Source: Bigelowiella natans CCMP2755
Lineage: Eukaryota > Cercozoa > Chlorarachniophyceae
Assembly: GCA_000320545.1 (NCBI GenBank)
Contig: ADNK01002758.1
Location: 1-64,000, forward strand
Length of the DNA: 64,000 nucleotides
Direction: 5' to 3'
This document shows, one piece after another, positions 13,311 through 28,372 of this stretch; position 1 is the stretch's first letter, and every line of letters begins with the position of its first letter. Both the position numbers and the translations under genes were made by a program. Below the pieces are notes generated by a model. That model saw only the letters and a program-made list of their open reading frames with translations, ran no database searches and was not told the DNA's origin.

Positions 13311-13398
13311 ATATATTATCGTGAGATGGGATCAATATGCATGTACTACATGTCTTCTGATATTTTTGTACACACTCACAGACAAGCAAAAACATAGA

Positions 13399-13434
<36 letters not shown>

Positions 13435-13439
13435 CTGTG

Positions 13440-15130
13440 CATGGCCTTTTGTGATTTCAAATCTTTAATGTACGACATGTGATAAATGGAATCACCTAAT
13501 TTTCCATCACCAATTCAAGTGTCTAATGTTTTTTCCAATGATGGGGTATGCCATCCCATCCTTCTAATTGTTTCTAGGAGGGATGTTCAGAGGACAGCGT
13601 TCAGTTCATGCACAACGACACCAATTTTGTCATGCGTCCGATGTGGTGAAGCATCGAATTTTTGCAGCTCTCATCCATTAGATGTGTTGTTTGCATTAGC
13701 ATGCTGCAAAATGAATTGCAAAAGTGTCACATCGTTTGCATGAAATGAATCCGAGTTGAAGTGATCTGACCACACTAGCACAACACAATTTTTTTTGAAT
13801 GATCGACATGACATGTAACATTATTGCATTATTATATTATTATGTTTATGTTGCTCTTACATGTTGCAGGAGGCTAATGATTGGTGTTGTTGCTTGAAAT
13901 TCTTTGCACCATACTAACATGTGAATTATAATTATGCAAACGGCACTATGCGTGCATTTGTTCTGGCATTCCATTGTGCAGTGCTCTAGTGCTACGTAGC
14001 TAGATTGCAATGAGCTAAAATGATGGTGATCATGGAGACTGATTTAGCTCCAGCACGCACCCTCTCTAGCTCTAGCACTGCTAGACTGTCAAAATGAAAG
14101 TGTCTCGATCGGTGCGATCATTGAACGGCGTCCTTTGTACGACGCAAATCATCACTCATCTTAATTCATGAACCTCATGCAGGTCCAATTTTCGCTTCGC
14201 TCATCGCATGCCGACTAGATGAGCAATTTAGTATTTTTGCAAATGAAAGCAGAGAGTCTTTTTTTTAATATGATGCAAATGTCCATGCATGCATGGCAGA
14301 GAAAGAGCAGCCCATCAATGAGCAGGCTTGTCGCAGTCGTTTGCATGCATCACTTTTTCCAAGCTAGCAAGTTTAAACATGATTGCTGGTAACAAAGGCC
14401 ATGCACAATGAGTTTGCACTGTTTCAACTGTGCGTGTGCCTTCGACACTGTCTTGCCGTGCATACAGTGATCTTGCTGCATAGATGGAAACAATTAGCAC
14501 ACAACATGTGGGTGTACGAAGCACTGATTGACCGAGTCTCCGCCTGCACTAGCAATAAAAAACAAAGCATTGCATGCAAATTTGAAAAACGCAGTAATCA
14601 ACAGGTATGTGCATGCAAACATCGCACATCCATGTAGCCTTTTGCGCTTTCTAGCTAGCTATAATTGTGCGTCACGTGGATGCATACTAGCATGTCAGTG
14701 TCTAAAGATGTGATACACACACACACACACACATACACACACACAAATGTGCAAAGAAACCTCCAACTAAATGCCCAAATGTCATTACTAGATACTTGTA
14801 GATTACGCATGCGTGTGCAGCTCAGCGCACGCAGCTAGACAGCACGCTCTCGATCTGTCCAAAACTTAGCTAGCATGTACACAATAACACCACACGTTCA
14901 TGTACAACAGCTTTTGCACATATATTGTTTTCGCTTGTGACAAGCTCTCACGTACATTTTACGAGTCGAATAATGAGAACTTGTGTGTATAATCTAGATA
15001 TGTACAAAATGAGATTAATTGCACATAACCAAATTTTCATTGACCTATTACATAACATGCGCATCGTTGTATACGTGGCATACAAATACATACGTCGTGT
15101 GTGGTGAGTTTTATCAGTCATGTATTTAAA
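13440..15130. other. Palindrome-rich island B
   Basis: About 1.7 kb almost free of triplet arrays (one AC run near 14712-14745) and rich in TGCATGC, CTAG and GCTAGC words. Short open frames exist (for example 13486-13743 and 14383-14637) but none shows domain sense or splice structure. It resembles islands at 1, 30.7, 46.8 and 58.2 kb. Nothing supports a functional gene. Confidence 0.45.
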
Positions 15131-15492
15131 TCATGCCACAACTGTTGGTACACTTCGTAGCTCAATGAGGTGTGTGTAGGGTTGTGTGTCTGGCTGCTGA
15201 GAAACCAACCGTAATTTGGATTAACAACAGCCACCAATACATCGTCAAGGCAAAAAATTCGTCGATCTTGCGGAAATTAAGTATATCTCAAAATTATCAC
15301 CCAACGTCAATCGCACAAAGTTTCACTTTCATCACTTGAATTCAAATTGTCACTCTCAACTATATTTCATCTTCACTATTTATCCACTTCCAAGTTGAGA
15401 TGATATCGTCATATTTCCCACAAACTACAAGAGTACTTATTTCCATCCACCTGATCACAGTATTTTCATCATCATCATCATGATGGCAATCG

Positions 15493-15534
<42 letters not shown>

Positions 15535-15591
15535 TAGTGTAAGTACAAACACTAAAGTAATAGACACGCATGCACACACACAAATGTGTAT

Positions 15592-16636
15592 ATAATGATT
15601 ATATCACCAAATATGGAAGATTTGTTGGGAGAAAGAGAATTTTGTGCAGAGCTGCCAAATAAGCCAGTCGATGGAGCGCCTCCTCCCCCTCCCCCTCCAT
15701 ATGTGGAAGTAGCGGAGTTGGCAAACAAGCCAGCGGCAGATGATGATGATGATGATGATGGAAAAGGGTTGCCACCAAAAGTGGTGGTACTAGTAGCTGG
15801 GGCAGTTCCCACCCCCCCTCCTATCTTGCCATAGCCATAGCTGCCAAACAAAGATCCTCCATAGGGATATCCCCCGCTATTAGTTGATGACCCTGCTGTT
15901 GTTACCCCTCCAAATGCACCGATGACTGGCTTTACTTGTCCTCCAGATAATACAGAGGAAGGAAATAATGACGATGAGAACTGATGCTGCCCAAACAAAG
16001 AGGAGGAGAAACCCTTATTTGCTGTAGGGGCAGATTGATGACCGATGATTTCTCGCATCGCCACTGGAGTGTTGATCGAAGCTAATATGGACATTATTTT
16101 CAGAGTCATCAAACATCACAACCACATTTCTTTTTGTTGCTGTGATAATAAGAATGAATCATAATAGATGTAATAATTCTATGCATTAAAAACTTCATTT
16201 TATTATATGTATGATAATATTAATGTGTGATAACACAATATTATTAAATACTATCATGCTTTCATAACGTTGGCATGTAAAGACAGCAGTATATTCCTAA
16301 AAAAATACTTGAAAAAGGATAAAGTGCAGTGGTAGTAGTTGTAGGTGTAGCAATAGTAGAAGTAGTAGTAGCAGTGCTACATTTGGGGACTCGTCTCCAC
16401 TTAATGTCCTCTTTTGTGAATTGTTTTCCAGGTAATGGAGAGCTGACTTCGATAACCCAACGCTGATTGTCTAATAATTAAGCAATAACATGATAAGACG
16501 AGTATCATTATCAATTTAATACTATGAGTATTACTACTATTTCCTGGTCATGGTACTTGTTTTCAATCTCAAAATTCTCCATCATCGTCATTGCAGGCAC
16601 AGCAACCAACAAACATAACTTGTATTACTGATAGTG

Positions 16637-16667
<31 letters not shown>

Positions 16668-18012
16668 CATTATTAGTAGCAGCTATTGTGGTACATTCTG
16701 CTATTTCATCCAGCTTTATTTTCAAATGTCAGTTTAACTTATTCACCCGATAATTTGCCATCACAATCATGATTATCATCGAAGCAGCTTCCATTTTCGT
16801 CAATGTTTTTAGCCTCACCTTATAGTAGTCGGTAGGGCATAACATAATAGGTATTTAGCACTATCTCCTTCTTCTATTTATGCAACTACATAAAGCAAGT
16901 AGTACTGTGCAGGGATCTTCCATATCTATGATGATGTATAAGAAATAATGCTAATACTGTCCTCCTCTCACACTCATCCTCGGCATCATGATTATGATCA
17001 AAATCACCATCATCACCACCCCCATCACCATCACCACCACCACCACCACCTAAATATTGGTATCCTTTGCCTATGTTAATGGGGTAGAAGGCAGCATTGC
17101 CAGAACTTGTGCTTATTTCCTTTTCGGTGTGTTGCGATTGTTGCTGCTGCTGCTGGTTTGCCATTGGTGAATATACTGGTTGAACGTTGTTGTTGTTGTT
17201 GTTCCCAAAGGAGGAGGAAGAGGAAGAAGAAGAGGCTTTGCTATTGCTAATAGTACCACCATTCATTGTACCACCACCATCACCACCACCACCAGTAGTA
17301 GTAGTAGTAGTTGCAGGGAAGGTTATGCCAGCAGCAGAAGCATCACCACCAGCAGTACAACCGAGTAGCCTAGTACTGCTTGGATTACTACCAGTACTAC
17401 CACCAGTTGTCACGTTCCCAAAACTTAAATCTCCGGTGTTGAAACCACCCACAGGAGGAGAATGATCATAATGGTGATGATGATGATGATGATGATGCAG
17501 AACTAATGAAGTAAGTAGTAATCAAACAAACATGAATCGATATTAGTTACCACCACCATCATCACCACCACCCTTCCCCTCTTTCCCCCCCATCTCATCA
17601 TCAGTCGTAGCTTCTTCCAGAGCAGTTAAATAATGGTTTCCTCCATAATATACTAATCATAGCTTCTGATAAAATACAACCACGCACACACACACACACA
17701 CACACATCAAACACCGACCTTCATCATCATGCTTATGATTTCCAAGATCACGATAAAATTCATTAACACCCTGCTTCATTCCCTCCAAATTGCTGTTTTC
17801 CGGGTAATAAAACTTTTGCACAAATTTGGGCAAAATATCGTAAAAATCTGCGTGGATAGGGATACTTTTCAACGGGATGATGCTAAACCTGCCAAAGTAG
17901 TATTAGTAGTATTAGTATTAGTGGTAGTAGTAGTAGTAGTAGTAGCATTTTGCAGATCATCATCATCATCGTTCTCATCCTCCTCCTCTTTCTCATCATC
18001 ACCGTACTTATC

Positions 18013-18046
<34 letters not shown>

Positions 18047-20260
18047 AAATATTTACTACAAGTACACAAATAGCAATGTAATATTACTCTTTGGTTTGGT
18101 TATGAAATCGCTCTTTCTCTTCTTTAGATAGTGGTGGATATAGTGGCCTAATTTAGTAGTTGATCGAAGAAGAGTTTATTGATAAATGATGATAAGATAA
18201 TAATGGTGATGATGATAACAAATACATACAGTGAAGAGACACACACAAATGTTACGTCATACAACACACACACACACACACACACATCAATTTATACACA
18301 TTATATAATTTATAAATGTAGTTGATGTGGAACAACACGGTCCATAGAATCACTATCTGTATTGTATCTTCTTAATGAAAATGACAAAGACAACGGCAAG
18401 AATAGCAGCAACAACATCAATGACTTTAAAGTGATTGGTATCACACATCACTGCTGGTAGCAGCTACTACCTTTTACCATCACTCGTCCAGTTAAAAGAC
18501 TCACGGGGAAAATCATATATTGAGCTGCCTGATTGTTCATTTTCGCAACAAAGAGTGAGGAGGAGGAAGAGGAGAGATCGTGATCTTTCAGTTGTCATCA
18601 TTATCATTGTCACCATCTCGTAATAGTAGCTGCTATTTACTATTAGGATTATTTGACTCAACATCAAAATCATTACCGTTGAAGTCTATATTTTAGCGAT
18701 TGAAATACCTCCTATAACCTATTTACTCGTTATCACCTCTTGAAAGATTGAAATGTGTTTGACCATACATCTCCATGTTATAGTTAACTACTCGCAAATA
18801 TCTGAATAGAAGGAAAACAAAAAGAAAAGGAAAAAAAAACAATAATCAATAATCACATCCCAACTGAAGAAGAAATATTAATATGTAGTATCAAAAGCTG
18901 ATGTATGGAAAGAGAAGGAAAATTATGGTAATTAATGGTTCTCCAATAGATAATAATGAGGATGAGAATAATGATGCTTTTTAGTGGTAGTAGTCCTTCT
19001 TCTTCTCTTTTTCTTCTTTTTCTTCTTCTCTTTCTTCTTACTAGAAGTTGTGATTATTAACCGATGATAGATGTGGAGAAGGAGATTGTATGTAAAATGA
19101 ACAAAGGGCACGGAAATCAACAACGAATAGCATAGCAAAATGATAGAATTCATCATCATCTTCATCATTATCGTGACAAGAATGATATCGTCACCATCAC
19201 CACCTGATAACTTCTTTTGTCCTTTGTACTGCTTCCTGCAGCACGTAGCAACAACAACAACAACAACAACAATGCCAAGATGATGGATGTATCACTCCTC
19301 CCCCCCCCTCTTCCTCCTCCTGCTACAGCAGCATTTTCTTAGTTATTATTGTTTTGTAGACAACAGACTATTGTATGATGATGATGATGATGATGAAGAA
19401 GAACTCGCTATTACTACTACTACACCAATGGTAAGAATACCTCTGACCTTATTCCCCCTCACCCCTCGTACACTAATACATCAATGCTTTATTATATCGG
19501 CGGCTACTGCAACATGCACAGCTGCATGCATACATACAGCTATTTGCTTCATCCTTCCTCCTTCTCCTTCTTCGTCGTCTTCAAGATGATTTTCAAGCAG
19601 TTCTTGTAACGATGATTTATTCAAACACAAGGGAGAGGGAGAGAGGGGCCAAAAAATACTATCAGACAACGAAATGAATAATAAAAATCGGATGGAATGA
19701 AATATTATTATGCTTTATGATGTTTCAGCAACAACAGAAGAGGAGGAGGAAGATATCCATTCATTCATGCTGCTCAGAACGATGACGACGACTCATCCGT
19801 TTCAAATACAAATGATGCCATCATGGCTAACAACAACGTGATAATTACTTCTTAGACCTCAAATAAGATTACTTCTTCTTCTTCTTCTTCTTCTTCTACT
19901 ACTTCTACTACCGGACATTTCCTGTATTCCTTTGCTGAAATCTTCTTTTTCAATGCTTTTGAGCTCTCTATGATTCATTCCTTTTGAGTAAAAACAAGAG
20001 CAATCATAAATTAAGAAGCTGTAACCATGATTGTTATACTACATATTGGTAAAACTGGGCTGGAGAAGGAGGCGTTCAGGCTGTAATCACAACAACAGCA
20101 GCTACTACTACTACTGCTACTACTACTGCTACTGATACTATTACTTATTACTATATACTACCATATGATATATCGTATAACATGCATCACCTGGTAGTAT
20201 CAAATCAGAGTCTTTTGATTTAGGCTTTAGAAGCTGTTATGAGCATTATCGTCAATATCA
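15592..20260 (-). CDS. SLFG/GLFG-rich protein with coiled-coil exons (nucleoporin-like?)
   Basis: Coding segments on the minus strand: about 20192-20241 (LLKPKSKDSDLILP), 20052-20086, about 19925-19985 (ELKSIEKEDFSKGIQEMS), about 19580-19640, 19209-19240, 18668-18706, about 18072-18140 (PLYPPLSKEEKERFHNQTKE), 17741-17893, about 17557-17620, 16900-17500 (Gly/Ser/Asn-rich), about 16753-16820, 16380-16470 (RWVIEVSSPLPGKQFTKEDI) and 15603-16085. The last is rich in SLFG, GLFG and SIFG, the cohesive repeats of FG nucleoporins, here with few copies and poly-Ser/Gly. Acidic and coiled-coil stretches precede the FG part, as in several nucleoporins. The start is unknown, several junctions are unfitted, and it could be continuous with the gene upstream. 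Naming it a nucleoporin is inference. Confidence 0.4.
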
Positions 20261-20305
20261 TCATACGGTATGATATAACACCGATTTAACAATTAGAAAG
20301 TACTA

Positions 20306-20464
20306 CTATTTGACTTGTTGAAAGAGCTCAATGATGTCTTTTACTACCTTATGCAGGGCATTCTGCATTTTGCGTGTATCCCCCTTTAATTTTTGCAGCT
20401 TCCTGCTTTCATGGAAAGCAGCTGATATATTGCCCTGTTTAGTTGAAGATTCCATAAATTAGAA

Positions 20465-20512
<48 letters not shown>

Positions 20513-22698
20513 AGCAGTAGATATAGAGTACTCATCATCGTCCTTCTGCTGCTCACTCTGGTCAAAACATTACTAGTAGCCTCTTCAAATAACGACGATG
20601 TTTTTAGGAGAGAGAAAGGAAAAAGCAGAATAATGTTACAATATTTGAGTACAAATAGGAATTACTTCGCTATTCGCATCGTAAATACCTCCACCATGCA
20701 CGTCATGCGTCATCTGAACGGAGTTAATTACTACTACTACAACCTTGAGATCATCCATTTCAATTTTTGTTGGGATATGCATATTTTGAATGTCTTGTAC
20801 TAAGGTTTCTTTGAGTATCTAGAAGTAAGGGGGGGGGTGGGTATAAAGATAATAATAAGTGGTAGCAGTCGTATAATTTCTATCCTCATTGGTTTTCTTC
20901 CTGATGAGTCTATCATTAGAGGCTTGATGATGATGATGATTACGATGCGTGTGTGTGTGTGTGTGTGGTTTATTTATTACCGGAAATGGTTTAGTAAGAC
21001 TTTTCATTGCTCTTTGCACTTGATGTACCTTGTTGTAAGAACAACAACAACAATAACAATAACAATAATAATAAGGGAAAAGGAGGAGAAGAGTAGTGCC
21101 GACTCGCTAAAGTAGATATGAAGAAGCTCAGGTGATTCCAATTAGTATTTATGATAATATGAAGGAGCTCAAGTGATTCCAATCAGTATTTATGACAATA
21201 TGTAGTAATAGCACCAACAAATACAATACCTTTTCAGTCAGAGTTTGATTTAATGCTACGCAATCATCCTCGTCCAATTCTCTTTCTCCAGGTCGCAAAA
21301 AACCTTGTTATCATAAATCAGTAGTATTGGTAATAGTGATGAAATGACTATATTTGTTAATTAGTATTATTATTTGTTTGATCTATGTTGTTGATTGATG
21401 GGTGTATGTTGTATACTCTCACTCATCATCAATCATCACCACCATCATAATACCGTTTGCCCTTCTTTTTCTTCATAACAACCCCCTTACAAATATCAAG
21501 GAAACACATCTCACCAGCTTCCACAGCTTTGTATCTTCTGCCAATGACCCCACCCCCTGAAGTTAGATCAAAGGTATTATTATTTATAATTATTATTTTA
21601 ACAAGTACCACACACACATTCTCTCAACTACTACTACTACTACTACTAGTAGTAGTAGACAGTACCTAGATCAATCGATTCCCATCCAGGGTGTGGTTGC
21701 CTTCTCCTTCCTCTTAGCAATGGACCGAGACGTTTACGTAGATAATATTCATATTCTCCTCCTCGTTGATCTTCGTCGTTGTAAGATCCTTCACCATCCT
21801 TATCACCGGCTGCTGCTGCTGCTGCTGCTGCTGCAATATCTTCTACATCTACGACGAAACAACAGAGTAGCAAAGAATCAAGACCAAAGTAAGTGGGGAA
21901 GGGGGGGGGGGGGGGTGAGGACGAGATCATAGTAATATCGAAAATAAGTACCACTTCCTGGTAATAACAATGCAGAAACGCTACAACTAGCTCTATTGTT
22001 TGTTGGGAAGGAGGAAGAGGAGGAGGAGGAGGAGGAGGAGGATCATTGTAGTTGTGGATGAAAGACGATGATGATGACCAAAGTGTGTGCTACTACAGTA
22101 CTAGTAGGTAGTTCTACTACTACAACTAATTGAGACGATAATAGACGTCAAGTAGTACCACTATCTCCTCTTGCTCCTTCTCTTCCTCCTTTACCATCAA
22201 CTAATCCATAGTTTAGCATATCTTCTTCTTCCTTACGCTGGTTTATTTGGCATATCAATGGTAGTTAGTAGTAGTAGTAGGATCAAAGTTCTTCTCATCT
22301 TACTGTGTACTAATAGATGGGTACAATTTGTCTATTTACATTCCTTCCTCACTCTTATACTAGATAATAATAGTAGTGTAAGTAGTTGCATCTATTTAAT
22401 AACTTTAGGAGGGCTGCTAACATTGTGTAATGATTACAACGTTAAGCAAGCAATAGATGTGTTGTTTGTTAGTTTGTTTGTTTGCACTACTCTTTCCAGT
22501 GCAGCTCTCATTGTTTCAGAAGGAATAACTGTGTAGAAGAGTAGCATGAGTATACAGGGAGGAGATCATATGATGATGATGATGATGATGATGACGATGA
22601 TTCTTTGATAATACACAATATAATACCACCACTGTAGCAGCAGCAGCAGCAGCAGATTACGATATTTTTCGATGATAAAATACTTAAATGAGTATCAA

Positions 22699-22742
<44 letters not shown>

Positions 22743-23135
22743 TTGATGATAATAGCCAGATTCGATCATTATCAGCATTATTCATTGATTCCTGAGTATA
22801 CATCCTTTTTTTTTCTATGATTACTATTAGCATCATCATCACTGCTACTACTACTACTACTACTACTACTATCATCGATAGATGATGATTTAGAGCCTTT
22901 CTTCCTTGCATCATCCTCTTATATTCTTCTCACCATCTTACCGTTATCACATGGGGGTCGCATTTGTTCAATTGCATCGATAAGTTTGACGGCCTTTTAT
23001 TTATTAGCATGGTAGCTATCATTATTTATATTAATTGGTGATAAGATCCCACTACTATTAGCAGTAGTATTGCCAATGATGATAATACATAAATAGTGTT
23101 TATTATAACCAAGTAGCATAACATTACCACATTAC

Positions 23136-23166
<31 letters not shown>

Positions 23167-23322
23167 TACCATCTATCTATCTATTTATCAGCACAACTAC
23201 TACTTGATTCCCAAATCACCAATGAGCAGCACATTAAAGAGTACGTACTTGATCACAGTATTGGTTGAGTCGCTCATTGTTCTTTTTCTCTATTCCTGGC
23301 TGTTGCTGCCATTTGTTGTTTA

Positions 23323-23353
<31 letters not shown>

Positions 23354-23433
23354 GTACAATGTTGATGCATCACCCATCGACTAGAGTGTTATTATTACCA
23401 CAATTGCTATCATGACTCCTCTGTACCGTCGTG

Positions 23434-23468
<35 letters not shown>

Positions 23469-23719
23469 GTTGTTTTTGCTACATCTCTTCCATCATACTA
23501 CTACTACTACTACTACTACTACTGCTACTGCTGCTTTTACTACTACTACTATTACCTTTGTGATATCCTCGAGAAATTCAGGAACATCAAATATTACACC
23601 ACTGCCACCACCACTACCACTACCACCACCACCACCACCACTAAGAACAATAACAACAACAGCAACAACAACAATAACAACATGATACATCGTTGTTGAG
23701 GATAGTTTTATGACTCGAT

Positions 23720-23758
<39 letters not shown>

Positions 23759-23816
23759 CGATGATGGTGGTGGGTATGGTATCATGCATGTAAGTACACA
23801 CAAAGTAATGTAACGA

Positions 23817-23859
<43 letters not shown>

Positions 23860-24060
23860 TATAATATTAGCATACTGCTACTATTATCCTCCTTCCCGCC
23901 GTTGACACACACTCATACACACACTCATACATACACATACACACACACTCACACACACACACACGCACACTCATACACACACACACACACACACATACAT
24001 ACAAAAACATTTATAGGGTCTTGAAGGTGGTGGAAATCTTCTTGTTCATGATTCAATATT

Positions 24061-24091
<31 letters not shown>

Positions 24092-24589
24092 ACCTTCCTG
24101 CTCCTCTCAGCGATGACGACGAGGTACTTATTCTGTTTATATCAACACCCCCTTGGTGGGCAATAAATAAGAATAACAATTATTTACGATTTACAAGTCA
24201 TGTGTGAGTTGGGTGAAAAATGATGATGCTTGATACTACTACTACTAGTAGTAGTAGTAACGCTTAAACAATAAAGACAACAACATCAATATGGAGAGTA
24301 AGCAGTAGTACTGTTTCAGAACAAACGGTAGGTGCTCAGCATCTTTTGCTAATACTAGTAGTAGTTATAGAATATTGATAGACTATGATTATGTGATAGT
24401 GCCTCTCCTCCTCCTTCTCCTCCTCCTACTACTACTATTACTACTATTACTGTTACACAAGTGCTGCTGCTGCAGCTGCTGCATATAGTTAGTATTGATT
24501 ACAATATTAGTAGTATTGGTTGTAGTAGTTTAGTGGTACTAAAGGATGGTAATAACTGCCACTAGCAGCTCTCCTTATCGTTCCAATAT

Positions 24590-24627
<38 letters not shown>

Positions 24628-25310
24628 GAGGTGTACTACTACTTTGAGCCCCATCAAAGACGTAAGATGGATCTAGATCGTCGCGCATAAAGTCTACTTT
24701 GCCTCCCCGAGAAACCCCTGGAAGGCCTTCTTCTTCTTCTTCTTGTTGTTGTCCTTCTTTGTCTTGCTGCCTCACTGCTACTTGTTCTCCATCTCCAAGA
24801 AGCTTTGGATATGAATTTCTCTTGACTGCAACTTGTTGGTAAATATCCCACCTATATAATACATATACATCAATTGCAGCACACTTAGAAGAAGCACTAC
24901 AAAATGATGATAATGATGATGATGCTGATGATGATTATGACCAACAAAATGGTAGCCATATCATAATGTATACAACAGTAATACCACACCTAAAATAGCA
25001 TGTTATCATAGTAGAAGAAGGCAAGAGTCATTGTTATTATTTTTTTTCCCTTTTTCCATCTTTGCTCATCATCATCGTCATCATCATCATATTTTTCAAT
25101 TGTATTGCCATCATTATTAATATTATTGTTTCTATTATTCCTATCTCTCTCTACAAAAGGCAGGATTTGCAATATAATAACTACTACTAGTAGTACTAGT
25201 ACCATTTCTTGGATCCTATGAACATTTCAGAATACGTACTGGGGCCATAGCCTTCCACACCGAGTAGATATCAATTATAACAACGTAAAAACGCAAAGAG
25301 GGGGTTTAAG

Positions 25311-25364
<54 letters not shown>

Positions 25365-25909
25365 AGAGATGGGAAAAATGTTTATATATGTATATAAAGA
25401 CAACGACTTTGTAATATATGATCTAGTGTAATAGATCACGATAATAGACATGCTACTACATACATAAAAAAATAAATAACAGCACCTTGAGGGTAGTCAC
25501 CCACAAATGTCTTCAGGTTTCTCTTAGGTCTCACATAGCACATCCCAACGTGCATAAATACCTCCTCACTTGGCCGGCCTATTATGATGATGGTTATGAT
25601 GATGGTAATGATTAATTATTGTTGCGTTATAAACAAAACAAAAGCAATTAATAGAATGAGTGAGATGGATAGTTAGGTAGTTACCCTGTATGTGTATATC
25701 GAATGTCCATGTACGTTGATGATGCCCTGCAATACTGCAAGGAATCCAAATGCCTAATTGTTAGTAATATAATTATAATATATCTACTACTATCAGACAA
25801 GGAATCAACAACAGTCGCAACTACTACTACTACTACTACATATGCTAACACAACTACCATACCTACCTTAGCAATAACAACTACAATTACTCATAAATGG
25901 CCACTATTG

Positions 25910-25946
<37 letters not shown>

Positions 25947-26620
25947 CATTTCATCTAATATAGTTTCTGTGAATAAATGAACAAAAACATATCAATTTGC
26001 ATTATTATTTGTTTCCATATCATCATCATCTTCCTCCTAGTTATCTATCCATCAATTAATTCTTTCTTTCTCCACCCCCTTCCTTGATCTTCTATTCATC
26101 AATTTCTTCTTTTATACCTCCCTCCTACTTCAACTACAAATGAACAACTTACTACCCGTTTCAACGCCATTATTTAGCAGCATGACCTCAAATGGATACC
26201 TATTATTCCACAAGAAGAAACAAGTTCTCTTGAGTTTCAGGTACTCTCTCTCTCTATCTCTCTCTCTCTCTGTGTGTGCGTGTGTGTGCGTGTGTGTGTG
26301 CGTGTACGGGTCATTGTGCAACGATTCGAGGCCGTCAAGAATTCCTTGTTTCATTGAAAAGTTACGTCGCTTGTTAAACCTACGTTAGTTGTACTAGTTA
26401 TAGCTACGTCGCTTGTTAAACCTATGTTAGTTGTAAAAGTTATAGCTAATGATGATAACAATAATAATCCAATATTAATAATAATAATAATAATAAAAAT
26501 AATAATAGAAATAATAGATGGACTATCTAAAAAGAAGGAGGTGGAAAATAGCAGCACACAATTGTGTAGTTATTATTTTTATGTTAAGAAGGGGAGACGT
26601 GGAATCTATTGTTTTCATGT

Positions 26621-26661
<41 letters not shown>

Positions 26662-28333
26662 AATGTTATCACTGATTATACTACTTATACTAAAACCAAT
26701 AAAACTACTATTACTATTACTATTACTACTATTCTGCTTCTATATGTACATAATCAGTGGAAATAATAATAATAATAATCATCATCATCATCACATGATA
26801 ATCATGATCGCAGCGATGCGGTCAACAGTACATACTCTGCAACAACTTGACGACTTTGTTCAATTGTAAAATTCATTAATTGAATATGCTCTTGATCTAA
26901 TCTGAAAGAAGACAGCAATTTTTACAAGGTATTAATGAGAAGTAGCAGCAATCATACGTTGATGTTGGTGCATGTATCACGTGGCGGGTAGTATCAATGG
27001 TTAGCTGCTATTATTGTTATTTTTGAGAGTAATATATACTAGTGACAGCAGTAACAATCATAAGTCACAACAACAATCATAACTGCAGGATGATAACATA
27101 AGAGGAATAATTAGGGACTAGTAAGCTTTGCGAAAAAATAATAATTAGAACAAATATTCAACAAAAATGCACACCATCATCATCAGCATCATCCTCTTCT
27201 TATTTCTCTTCTTCATCTTCTTCTTGTTCATTTTCATCGTTGATAATGATGAAAGAATATGTAGTTTGTAGCCATAATAGTCCTGCATCATCACTAGGGT
27301 CTTACTGATCGTGAAGGTCCTCCCATGCTTTAATACCAAAGATTTGAAACAGCTCCTTTGTAGACTCTGCTTCTAAGTAGTCGATCTTCCTTTCAAGCCA
27401 TGAAAGCTAATACACAATTTGAATTCCCCATCATCAACATATAACAAAAACACTAAGAGAACAACACCAAAAGAGTGATGATGATGATAGTAATAATAAT
27501 ACTGTGCATGTAAGAAATGAAAGAATCCATCGGATAGTATTAGGGTTATCATCATCATCATCATCATCATCATCACATTAAGAGCAAAAACAACAACAAA
27601 AACTACTACTACTACTACTACTACTACTCGAAGTTATAACCAACCGTCTTGTTGTCTTGCCTAAGTCTGCCAGTGCTTGGATGAGTAATTCTCTCGATTA
27701 TTCTGGGAATAATTCCACTGAGAATGTCGTATCCTTCCCCCCCTCCTCCTCCTTCTTGTGATAAATCATTCCATGGTATGAGAGCACTGTGTCGTAATGA
27801 ACTTGCATGTCCTCTAAAATCAAATCTTTCCATCCATGATGCTGCTCTCCTGATTTAAGGCAAACACAAGATTGATCATAGTTAAAAGTGGTGGTAGTAT
27901 TAGTGTTTGTTCATCAGGGAGGTGTATTATTGAGTTCTAAAGATAATGAAGTAGGAGTAGCTGGCTTGCAAACAACAAGAGCTGAAGCAGCATGTTGAGA
28001 AACACAAGAACTAGGATCATCTATCATTGTATTAGTCATATAAAGCAATCATTCTCTTATTTACACATAAGCACACACAGACACACACACACATACTCAC
28101 GAAAAAAAAACCACAAATATGAGTGCTATGTGTGGGATAAAATCAGGGTTGTAGTATAGCTCCCCTCTCCCCTCAGACAGAAAGTTGCAGCAGGTGCAGT
28201 ATTCCTACCGTGGAAGATGATCTTGAGGATCACCATCGTCATTGTCAATATCATCATCAGAAATCAGGTGGGGGTAGGGGCTATTTGGGTCTTTGAATGT
28301 TATATCTTCGTAAGCTTCCTTATAAATCTGATG

Positions 28334-28372
<39 letters not shown>

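Noticed and set aside
13252-13434. Frames with long CVCVCV, THTHTH, IYIYIY or RERERE runs here and at many other places
   Set aside because: They are translations of AC, AT and GA microsatellites, not genes.
22171-22536. 121-codon plus-strand frame, hydrophobic
   Set aside because: Its 5' part is antisense to a charged minus-strand exon (EEEDMLNYGLVDGKGG) of the large gene; the rest is Leu/Tyr-rich intron sequence.
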